Under the pieces are notes generated by a model. That model was not told the origin of the DNA, made no database searches, and saw only the letters and a program-made list of their open reading frames with translations. DNA of 64,000 nucleotides from Garcia nutans. Lineage: Eukaryota > Streptophyta > Magnoliopsida > Malpighiales > Euphorbiaceae. Positions 1 to 8,217 of this stretch are shown piece after piece. Every line of letters begins with the position of its first letter. The stretch's first letter is position 1. The position numbers were made by a program, and so were the translations under genes. The stretch is taken from assembly GCA_947685225.1 (NCBI GenBank), contig CANTUV010000024.1:21842001-21906000 (forward strand). Direction: 5' to 3'.

Positions 1-404
1 TTGGTGGCATGCCTAGTATGAGTAACAATCTCTTGAAGTTAGGTTGGATTGAATCCTTGAAGCCTAATTGAGATGTTACCACCCTTAAAGCTAGGTTGGG
101 TTTGGTTCTTGAAGCCAAGTTGGGTTGATGCTTAGCATGCTTTGCTCCCCTTGAAGCTTGGTTGAACCTAATCCTTGAAGCCTAGTTGGGTATATGATAT
201 TGATAAATGTGATAACAAAACCAAAGCATTAACTCTGAAAATTGAATGGCATATTAGTGTGTCTTGGGCCCATGCTTGTCTTTGCTTAGTGTTGCTCATG
301 AATGGTTTAGTGAATAACTAATGAGGCATATGAAAAGATGTTGAAATGTGATATGTCTACATATGTTGAATTGTGAAAGGTAAAGGTAAGTTGTTATCTT
401 TGCA

Positions 405-411
405 TATATAA
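405..411 (+). promoter_or_regulatory. Candidate TATA box in LTR of A
   Basis: TATATAA followed by TGT. The same TATATAATGT occurs in the LTR of C (24747-24756), also between the GGGCCCATGC motif and the two-hairpin block. If transcription starts just downstream, the hairpins and LTR arm lie at the 5' end of the genomic RNA. A second AT-rich stretch near 765 is an alternative. Confidence 0.4.
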
Positions 412-485
412 TGTTACATGTATAATATGAATTGAGAATTGACATTGCATTGCACTAAAGCATATCATTAGCATGATTTATCTTA

Positions 486-523
486 CTAAGCCGTTGGCTT
501 AGCGCGATAGTGTTTAATCGCGC
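486..523 (+). other. Two-hairpin block in LTR of A
   Basis: CTAAGCC-GTT-GGCTTAG (7-bp stem, 3-nt loop) is followed, sharing one G, by GCGCGAT-8 nt-ATCGCGC (7-bp stem). The 38-bp block recurs in every Tekay-type LTR here: 15881-15918, 16823-16860, 24972-25009, 32052-32089, 33188-33225, 41171-41208 and 63125-63162. In E the last pair of the second stem is switched from T-A to A-T, keeping the stem. Confidence 0.8.
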
Positions 524-604
524 AGGTGATAGAGTTGATAGAGTTGAACCTGAGAGCTCTTCGAGACCGAGTGAGAGTAGACATTGAAGAGTTGATTTTG
601 GAAC

Positions 605-630
605 TTAAAGATCAGAGAAGATTTGCCAAT
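605..630 (+). other. LTR arm of LTR-leader long-range helix (A)
   Basis: TTAAAGATCAGAGA (605-618) and TTGCCAAT (623-630; C at 631 also pairs) are the exact reverse complement of leader 1080-1093 and 1071-1079. The 4 nt AGAT between them would be a bulge on the LTR side. The arm repeats in the 3' LTR near 16004-16030. Confidence 0.75.
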
Positions 631-967
631 CATGTATAACTCTTTTAATATTTTGTAAAGTATTGTTTATAATGTGAATATATGTATATTTGTAAACATG
701 GATTTAAGTGTTTTCATATATGTAAATCTATTTTACAAATTCCGCTGCGTATTAACTAAAGGTATATATATATATATATATCTATTTTGTTTTGTATTAC
801 AAGCTAATTACTTATTTTCTAAAATGCATAATGAGAAAGGTGATGGTACCGTTTAAAATGTTTTGAATGTTAAGAAAATCCGTAGCATCCCTATGTTTAG
901 TGCATGTATACTACATTGTGGTGTTTGTAGTGTGCATGTATTGAATTTGGGGGTGTTACAATTGTTT

Positions 968-980
968 TGGTATCAGAGCC
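968..980 (+). other. Primer binding site of A (tRNA-iMet type)
   Basis: TGGTATCAGAGCC, the usual plant initiator-methionine tRNA primer site, lies 7 nt after the LTR end (960). It primes minus-strand DNA synthesis. The same site occurs in C (25365-25377) and, on the minus strand, in D (40786-40798) and, with one change, in E (32754-32766). Confidence 0.93.
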
Positions 981-1004
981 TAGGTTTGAGATTCTCAACC
1001 TAGG
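979..1004 (+). other. Hairpin overlapping the end of the primer site (A)
   Basis: CCTAGGTTTGAG pairs with CTCAACCTAGG over 11 bp with one bulged T and loop ATT. Its first two bases are the last two of the primer site. The same hairpin is at 25376-25401 (C), 40762-40787 (D, minus) and 32730-32755 (E, minus, one mismatch). Confidence 0.75.
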
Positions 1005-1070
1005 TAAAATGTAAGAAAAAGAAATGTTTTGATTTTAAAAAGTTGGTTTTGAAATAAAATTTATGTTTGG

Positions 1071-1093
1071 GATTGGCAATCTCTGATCTTTAA
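1071..1093 (+). other. Leader arm of LTR-leader long-range helix (A)
   Basis: GATTGGCAA (1071-1079) plus TCTCTGATCTTTAA (1080-1093), 36 bp before the gag start, complement the LTR arm at 605-631. The two arms flank the LTR end, primer site and primer-site hairpin. Confidence 0.75.
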
Positions 1094-1128
1094 TAAGGTA
1101 TAATCTGCTGTGTTTGCAGACATAGGTT

Positions 1129-2002
1129 GTGATGGATCCTCATTTGCGTCAGTTAGTTGAGGGTAGTGAGGAGAGTGTAGCTCCGAAGGATAGAGCTAGA
1201 GTTGATAGTGCTGAGGAGGCACCTGTTTCGGTGTCGGGGAGACCAGTTGGTGAGGAGATTCCACCAGCTTGGCTTAGGCATGTGGTAGAGGCTTTGAGGC
1301 AAGCACCAGTGCAACCACCACCACCCCCTCAGCCTTTGGTATCAGTGAGGCACTATGACAAACTAATGAAGTATGGAGCAGAGGATTTCTTTGGTACTGT
1401 TGATCCAGCTGTAGCTGAACAGTGGCTAGATAGAGTACAGAGAGTATTTGTTCAGTTGCAAGCCACTTCAGAGGAAAAGTTTGACTACGCAAGATCATTG
1501 CTGCAGAAGGACGCATATGACTGGTGGAAGACAGTACCTCATTCTATGGATGATCCACCAACACTGTCTTACACTGATTTTCTGAGAGAGTTTGAATTGA
1601 AGTATACTCCGAGGGAGTATAAAGACAGAAAGAAGATGGAGTTTTTGAGTTTAAAGCAAGACAGCCGGACCATAACAGAATATGAAGTTGAGTTTATCCG
1701 GTTGAGCCAGTATGCTGGTGGTATTATATCTGATGAGATAGATAGATGCAGGAGATTTGAGGAGGGATTGAGGCCCTCTATCATGTGTCATGTGGCTGGA
1801 ACTAGATATCATGATTTTTCCCAGCTAGTGGCAGCAGCTCGGAGTGTGGAGCGAGCTCAGGGTATTGCAACTGTTTCAGAGGAAGAGGTTAGGGTGAGGA
1901 GGCCCCAGTTTGAGGCAGGGTCTTCTTCTACAAAGAGAGGTAAAGGTAGTTTTGTTCCTCGGGTCAGTAGAAGTCAGAGACCAGCTGGTAGGTCAGTGCA
2001 GT
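1129..2002 (+). pseudogene. gag: gag of element A, N-terminal part, cut by element B
   Basis: Capsid-type protein of a Ty3/gypsy element, expected to assemble virus-like particles in the cytoplasm and package the RNA. The start is ATG 1129 or the next codon; the leader before it carries primer site and hairpins. After a variable proline-rich N-terminus (about residues 1-75), residues about 80-240 form the Retrotrans_gag domain, with the typical W-rich stretch (AYDWWKTVP) and RRFEEGLRPS. The basic tail is then cut at base 2002 by B. The frame continues at 9969 after the insert with no shift. C (25525) and D (40636, minus) carry homologous gag. Confidence 0.92.
1998..2002. repeat. Target site duplication of B, left (GCAGT)
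   Basis: GCAGT lies directly before TGTTACG of element B and is repeated at 9964-9968 directly after its terminal AACA. The uninterrupted site in C near 26400 reads GTACAGTTTCAGAG, which shows the join. Confidence 0.95.
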
Positions 2003-3018
2003 TGTTACGCTCAAATTAACTCTACCACAAAGCGTCACTCGCAAGTATGTGAGGTAGCTGTAGCAAAGGTGATCGCCCCAAGGTCGTTCTCTCAAGGAAG
2101 CTAAAGTGGTTAATTGCTTATCAGATTATGTTTAACAAGTAATAAAGAGATTTATAAATTGCTAAATAATGAAGAAGATTGATTAAAGTTTAAAACAATA
2201 AAAGTAAATTGAGCTGTGTTTTGATTCACTTAATAGAATGGTCTAGGGTTTGCACTTCTCTACTACTTATATGTATGAACGGTTATTCCTCTTAACTAAT
2301 TCAATTTCAAAGATTAAATCTCAAACAACTCAACTAATCGAGTCAAGGAAATAAGCTCTCGCATTCAAACCTCTTTCAACTAATCTTGTTATAAGTGAAA
2401 TAATCTTTTTAATAGGTTATATTTCTAATTCACCTAAGTCCTTAATTGAATTGTTCAATTATTAAACTTCATCTCTCGATCTATCATCTAATACCTTAAA
2501 ACACATAATTGGTAATCAATCAATTATATATTAACAATATTCCATTCAATCAAGGCTAAAGAAATTGTTAGCTAAGAGAATAACCAATTCATACAATCAT
2601 AGCAGATCCATACAAACCCTAGACTAGATCAAATTAGTTCATAATGCAATCAAACATATTCATCTTATTAATGTTCAAAGAAATCAAAATAGACATGATA
2701 ATATCCATTCAATGAAAATAAAGAGAATAAGTTCAAGAACAAAACCAAGTTACAAACTCCTTGAAGCTTTTGAAGAATCTCTTGTTCAATCTTGCAAGAA
2801 GGATGTCTTGATGGCTAGAACAATTTAATCTAAACTAGTTTTAATCCAAAGTCAAATAAAAATCAAGAAAACAAATGTTTAAAACCCTAACTTTGCTCTT
2901 GACGGCTCAAAACTTTGCTCCAAATCTGTTCTCAATCGTCCACCAAACCCTAGCTTTTATTTTCCTTTTATATGAATCATACGCGTTAAAAATCCGATGC
3001 GGGCTTGGAACATGAGGG

Positions 3019-3225
3019 ACACGGCCAAGTCAAAAGTGACTTGGCCGTGTGAGTGATCTTTGGAGGGACACGGCCAGGTCACTTGGCCGTGTCCCTTGCC
3101 TGTGTCCACTTCTGTTGCTTTCGATCTCTCTTTCTTCTTTGTTGAGTGACACGGCCAAGTCAGAGGTGACTTGGCCGTGTTGCATGTCTTTTGAGGGACA
3201 CGGCCACAAGACTTGGCCGTGTCCC
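3019..3225. repeat. Cluster of ACACGGCC/GGCCGTGT hairpins in LTR of B
   Basis: Four consecutive inverted repeats (stems 12-14 bp, short loops) begin with ACACGGCCA and end with TGGCCGTGT; further decayed copies reach about 3400. The same cluster is in the other LTR (9234-9440), and close relatives lie in the LTRs of A (14690-14940) and C (23990-24120, 31063-31193). Confidence 0.85.
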
Positions 3226-3374
3226 TTGCATGTGTCCTTCACTGTAAGTCTTTAGTCTTCTTTCCTTTGGAACTTGGTGAGACACGGCCATGTTTGAGCA
3301 TATTTGGAGGGACATGGCCATGTTTGAGGTGACTTGGCCGTGTTGCTTCATTTTGGAGAGACATGGCCAGGTGA

Positions 3375-3498
3375 CTTGGCCATGTCGCTTGCATGTGTCG
3401 CCTGACTTGGCCATGTCGCTTGCATGTGTCGCCTGACTTGGCCATGTCGCTTGCATGTGTCGCTTAACTTGGCCATGTCGCTTGCATGTGTCGCCTAC
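3375..3498. repeat. 31-bp tandem repeat, four units, in left LTR of B
   Basis: Units start CTTGGCCATG and end GTGTCGCCTGA with small changes. The right LTR has only three units (9600-9692); the 31-bp difference accounts for the whole length difference of the two LTRs, so one unit was gained or lost after insertion or during replication. Confidence 0.85.
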
Positions 3499-3779
3499 TG
3501 TGATGATTTCTTCTTCTTCAGTCTTGGTTCCTTGGCTTTTTTAACCTAAAACAAAACATCAAACAAACTTTAAACAAAAAGTAAATAAACAATAACCAAC
3601 AAAACATAAACACTATACTAAAAACTAGATCAAAAACAACACAAACACTAAAATAAACTAAAACTATCAAAATTAATGAAAACACTAAACAAACCGATAA
3701 AAACTAACAAAATACCTAAATAAAACAATAATTATCATAATAAACAAACTACAAATCTATGACAAAAACTAACAAAACA

Positions 3780-5381
3780 ACTACCCCACACTTACAACTT
3801 TGCTTGTCCTCAAGCAAATTCACATAGCATAAATTAAAAACTCACACAACCTTAACTATAATTCCAACATAAGATGATATACTTTAAGAATCAGACATAA
3901 ATAATTTGCATCTTACTTCAATCAAGATTTTCTTAACTCATTCATTAATCCAGACATACAAATCTTATCTCTCATCTAAGTGTTTCACTCAATTTCATAG
4001 GTTAAATCACTCAAACCACTCATGACTGCATGCTACCATAAACTTGCTTAATTATCCAATCTCCCTCACTGATTTTCCCAAGAAATAATCCGAAGGTCTT
4101 TCATTTGGGTGTAATGGGGCTAAGGTAAAGGTGTGAGAAAAGACATTTAAGCTGGAGCATCAAGAAATGGAGTATCTATATTAGACACTACTCTTGCTAA
4201 GAAACTCATATCTCCCTTAAATGACATACTCACAATCCATTGATAATCTTTCATACTTGCATAAAAATACATGAGTCAACATTCCTCTTTTGATAACCAA
4301 TGCTAGAACATATATGAATTTTGTATATATATACAACCCTTCTTTTTTTTTTATTTCTATCATTTTTTTAATATATATATACAAAATATAAACTTGCATG
4401 GAACATCTAGCTTAACATGTAGAGGAAAAGAATAATCAACTCTCAATCAAATACAATATGCAAAGTATGCATTTCAACCCCCAAATAGCAATATCATTTT
4501 TCTCTTCTTTTTTTTTACTTGCTTACCCCACACATTGAAATAAACCACCCTATAGTCATATCATAAAACTCCATTCCTTAATGCAGGTATGATGATAATA
4601 AGAGAAAGTTGAGCTGTGAATTGTGTTGATCAAACAATAAAAAGGTCAAAGGCTCAACTTGGCTCACTAAGGAATTAAATATTAAGGGAGGTCTTTTTAA
4701 GCTAAAGGGCTAGCCTAATTTGCCTTCATCATTTTAAAACCTGAGATTAAATCATAATGTGAGTTCAATCAGTATGCAAAAGCAAACTCTAGAGATGCAA
4801 AATCATGAAGGTGCACACTTAAGAAAAGAAAATCAATCATTGAATCTATTAGGCTCAAAACTCACAAAGGTGGGTTCTCAAAGATTTATATGTCATGAAC
4901 CGCAGAATGTGAAAATTGATCCTGAATGAATTCAAATGCTCATTTCTATGCTGATACTAAAGTCTCAACTATAATGCTAGAATCACAGAAAAGATCAATA
5001 AATTTTCAACAATTATACCATGCACAACACAATAAAACATACCAAGGCAACCAAAACAAAAATTAAAGAAAAGCTCAAAGCTTACCCCACACTTTAGAAT
5101 TTACATTGTCCTCAATGGAAAACAAGAATAATAAAGAGAAAGAATTAAGAACAACCTGTCTTCCATCATATCCTGGTGAGGCAAAACCTAACTATCCATC
5201 ACTAACACAGATGTTCAAAAACAAGATGCAAGAGAGCTTTAGGGTTTCTATTTATTTAAACTAAACATAAAATCAAAATTGCAAAATATAAAATTATAAC
5301 TAAGAAAAAGAAATACAAACCGATGGGTTGCCTCCCATTAAGCGCTTCTTTAATGTCATTAAGCTGGACATCATGCAAGGT
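3780..5381 (-). other. Non-coding 3' internal region of B, with purine tract
   Basis: No supported gene in 1.6 kb. Next to the LTR, the minus strand reads GTGTGGGGTAGT (3780-3791), the likely polypurine tract that primes plus-strand DNA. The same TACCCCACAC core recurs at 4524-4533 and 5083-5092; the copy at 5083 is also followed by a TTGTCCTCAA-type segment, as at the real tract. AT-rich with a T-run near 4346. Autonomous Athila elements often have an env-like frame here; none is visible. Confidence 0.7.
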
Positions 5382-7916
5382 CTAGGGATCATGGATCAAA
5401 GTGCTGTCAATGATCCTCAATTCCTGAAATCCTTCTTTATATGGCTTAACTCTATTTCTATTTGCCTTAAAAATCTTATTGGTTCTAGAGTTAAATAATT
5501 CAATGGCACCAGAAGGACATACCTTAGTTACCTCGAAAGGACCACTCCATCTAGATTTGGGTTTACCTGAAAACAGACTGAGTCGAGAATTAAAAAGTAA
5601 AACTTTCATACCTGGACTCAATGTCTGTCTCACAATAACTCTATCATGAATTTCTTTTGTGTGATCCTTGTAAATCCTCGAGCTCTCAAATGCTTTTGGG
5701 TTAGGGTACCCTCGGGTCTCCCTCACTGATTTAGCCTCCTCTTCTAAATTTAGTGTCAGCTCCAATTTATCTGGGGAACCTGTCTGCAAGAAAGCATCTG
5801 AAACAACTGCTTCAACACAATTAATTACAGAACATTCCTCATATAAAGCAGTTGTAGGAATGGGAGAAGTATTAAAAATAGAAAATTCCACAGTTTGTCC
5901 CAAAACAGTCATTAATAATTTTCCATTTTTAACATCTATCAAAGTGTTGGTAGTCGCCATAAAAGGCCTACCCAGCAGAATGGTGTGTGCAGATGGTGAA
6001 GAATTACCTACTTCCATGTCAAGAACAATGAAATCCACAGGTACTATCAAACCACCAACTTTAACTAACACATCTTCTATAACCCCTTTCGGGAATCTAA
6101 AAGACCTATCAGCTAATTGCAAAACCATTTTTGAAGGTTTAAGCTCCCCTAGTTCTAATTCTTTAAACACAGAATAAGGCATCAAATTCACACTAGCTCC
6201 TAGATCACACATACCCTCAGTTCCTTTGCCATTCCCCACAGAAATTTGAATTATAAAGCTTCCAGGATCCTTTAGTTTGGGAGGTAGTTTATGCTGCAGA
6301 AAAGCACTAGCTACCTCGGAAACTATCACCTTTTCATTCATCTCATACCTCTTTTTCTTGGTGATTAGGTCCTTGAAAAATTTGGCATAAGCCAGCATGT
6401 TCTTTATCGCCTCAAGTAATGGTAAGTTAATACTTACCTTAGACAGCATGTTGAAGATGTTAGAAAATTGCTTATCTGGTTTATCATCCTTCAACCTGCT
6501 GGGGAATGGTACAGGTGGCCGATATGGGTTGCTTGCCTTATGTAGATCTGCTGTAGGGGACTTCTCCACTGATCTTTCTCCAGCACCTTTGTTCTTTAGT
6601 TCTCCTTCCTCCTTGTTCTCTTTGTTACCTGCATTCACAGAATCATTTTCAACATTGTTATAAATTTCCTTACCACTTCTAAGAACAGTCATTGATTGTG
6701 CCTGCTCAGTTTGACTTGGGAATCTCCCCTTTTGTTGAATCTTCATCTGTTGTGCAAGTTGTCCAACTTGTGTCTCCACCTTCTTAAAAGATGCTTCAAG
6801 TGAATCCAGTCTCTTGTTGGTCACCTCTTGATTTTTAGCACTGACTTGGATAAAAGCTTGTAAACTTTCCTCCAAGCTCTCTATCCTAGACTTCCCTTGA
6901 TTTGAGGATTGGCCCAACTCTTGATTCTGTCCTTGAAGCAAATGGAAAGGCTGCTGAGAATTATTCTTTGCCCAAGAAAAATTTGGGTGATTCCTCCAAC
7001 CAGGGTTGTAAGTGTTGGTGTAAGGATCATTTCTGGCCCTGGGTTGGAATCCTCCCATAACATTGACCTGCTCAGCTTCATTCCCATAGGACTCATATGC
7101 AGAGGGGCAAATATTTGCTCCATGCCCCAGAGTTCCACAAATTTCACATGCTTCATGAGTAGAAGAAGAAATATTATTCTTCATATTCAGCATCTGCACT
7201 TGCTTTGTCAACTCAGCTATCTGATTGACCATCTCACTATTGGCTTCTAGTTGATTCACTCCTTTACTTCTTCCCCTTACATTTTTCTGTTGAGAATTAG
7301 CTCCCAACATCTCAAAGATCTCATAAGTTTCAGCTGCTGTCTTTTCTCCTATGGCTCCCCCAGCTGCATTATCAACAGTGTTCTGAAATTGCTGGGTTAG
7401 ACCATCATAGAAAAACTGGTTCAGAAGTTGAAGTGGATAGTGATGATGTGGACACTGGATCAATAACATTTTAAATCTGTCCCAAGCCTCATGAAATGGC
7501 TCTCCTTCAAATTGAGAGAATGTAGCAATCTTCCCTCTCAACTCAGCTGTCTTCTGATGTGAATAGAACTTGCCCATGAATTTATTATAAACTTGCTCCC
7601 AAGTTGTCAGTGAGTTTTCGGGCAACATCATAAGCCAGCTCTTTGCTCTATCTTTCAAAGTATATGGAAAACACCGCATCCTCAACTGATCCTCTGTTAA
7701 TCCTTCCAATGGAAAAGTGTTGAGGGTGGAGTAGAAATCCTGAATAAAGTTCAAAGGATCTTCATTTGGAACTCCATAGAATGAGGGCAGCATATTGTAA
7801 TGGATGTTCTTCAATTCATAATTTCTTGCTGCATCTGTCAGTCTTATGCAAGAAGTGGAAGTTCCAATGACAGGTCTAGCAAAGTCTCTCATCGTCCTTT
7901 GTCTTTCTTCAGCCAT
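5382..7916 (-). CDS. gag: Fused gag-protease-integrase-tail protein of element B
   Basis: An intact 844-residue frame starting about 300 bp inside the 5' LTR. Residues about 40-215 are an Athila-type Retrotrans_gag domain; CEICGTLGHGANIC (about 260-273) is a CCHC zinc knuckle that would bind RNA; a coiled-coil-like stretch follows (about 340-400). CDLGASVNLMP (about 575-585) is the active site of a retroviral-type aspartic protease, with ILLGRPFMAT later in the domain. From about residue 740 it resembles the integrase C-terminus (ENSRIYK-like, LLFNSRLSLF, SRWSGPFEV). Reverse transcriptase, RNase H and the integrase core are missing between protease and tail, yet the join is in frame. An 844-residue frame without stops suggests recent or continuing use. 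Most likely a particle protein acting with enzymes supplied by a related Athila element. Confidence 0.93.
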   Translation of the reverse strand: MAEERQRTMRDFARPVIGTSTSCIRLTDAARNYELKNIHYNMLPSFYGVPNEDPLNFIQDFYSTLNTFPLEGLTEDQLRMRCFPYTLKDRAKSWLMMLPENSLTTWEQVYNKFMGKFYSHQKTAELRGKIATFSQFEGEPFHEAWDRFKMLLIQCPHHHYPLQLLNQFFYDGLTQQFQNTVDNAAGGAIGEKTAAETYEIFEMLGANSQQKNVRGRSKGVNQLEANSEMVNQIAELTKQVQMLNMKNNISSSTHEACEICGTLGHGANICPSAYESYGNEAEQVNVMGGFQPRARNDPYTNTYNPGWRNHPNFSWAKNNSQQPFHLLQGQNQELGQSSNQGKSRIESLEESLQAFIQVSAKNQEVTNKRLDSLEASFKKVETQVGQLAQQMKIQQKGRFPSQTEQAQSMTVLRSGKEIYNNVENDSVNAGNKENKEEGELKNKGAGERSVEKSPTADLHKASNPYRPPVPFPSRLKDDKPDKQFSNIFNMLSKVSINLPLLEAIKNMLAYAKFFKDLITKKKRYEMNEKVIVSEVASAFLQHKLPPKLKDPGSFIIQISVGNGKGTEGMCDLGASVNLMPYSVFKELELGELKPSKMVLQLADRSFRFPKGVIEDVLVKVGGLIVPVDFIVLDMEVGNSSPSAHTILLGRPFMATTNTLIDVKNGKLLMTVLGQTVEFSIFNTSPIPTTALYEECSVINCVEAVVSDAFLQTGSPDKLELTLNLEEEAKSVRETRGYPNPKAFESSRIYKDHTKEIHDRVIVRQTLSPGMKVLLFNSRLSLFSGKPKSRWSGPFEVTKVCPSGAIELFNSRTNKIFKANRNRVKPYKEGFQELRIIDSTLIHDP

Positions 7917-8193
7917 TTTAACAGATTGTGCAGATTCCGACTCACAATCAGAAGTGTCCTCCTCTGAAGTATCAAATCATGTGTAAAGCTCAAACTCTTC
8001 CCTGCTCCTTTTCACCCTCTGAATTTCTGGAATGAATGGATGTAGCTCTCCTTCGAGTGATCTCCTGCCTTGCATAAACAGAATTGTCTAGAAAAAGAAA
8101 CAATTAAAAGCAAAAGACAAAATAAAATAAAATGAAAACAATGAAAAATAATCTAAAATATTTTTTTTTAATAAACAATTACGCCAATTAGCC

Positions 8194-8211
8194 TCCCCGG
8201 CAGTGGCGCCA
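8194..8211 (-). other. Primer binding site of B (tRNA-Asp type)
   Basis: On the minus strand it reads TGGCGCCACTGCCGGGGA, six bases inside the LTR end at 8218. This is close to the tRNA-Asp primer site usual in Athila-type elements and fixes the element's orientation. Confidence 0.88.
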
Positions 8212-8217
8212 AAAACT

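Larger units (their letters stand above)
1..960 (+). repeat. 5' LTR of element A, 3' part only
   Basis: It matches 15397-16350, the end of the 3' LTR, with about a dozen differences by eye (roughly 1%). It ends in GTGTTACA directly before the primer site. It holds a block of CTTGAAGCC-type sub-repeats (about 35-190), a candidate TATATAA at 405-411, two adjacent hairpins (486-523), the LTR arm of a long-range helix (605-630) and a TA microsatellite near 763-781. Confidence 0.95.
2003..3779 (-). repeat. 3' LTR of element B (1777 bp)
   Basis: Direct repeat of 8218-9963 with about 1% differences. The extra length equals one 31-bp tandem unit. It contains perfect inverted repeats: 3019-3032/3037-3050 (14 bp, 4-nt loop), 3065-3076/3084-3095 (12 bp), and more at about 3147-3180 and 3193-3225, all built on ACACGGCC/GGCCGTGT. 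TTTTATA at 2966-2972 is the minus-strand TATA box. Confidence 0.96.

Noticed and set aside
674..856. 60-codon open frame in LTR of A
   Set aside because: Lies inside an LTR across a TA microsatellite, and I recognise no motif in it.
3030..3456. Open frames on both strands in the LTR of B, repeated at 9245-9671
   Set aside because: They come from the palindromic ACACGGCC blocks and 31-bp tandem units, which read open in several frames; no domain and no start context.
3375..3498. Possible CRISPR-like array
   Set aside because: Units are directly adjacent 31-bp repeats without unique spacers, in a plant LTR.
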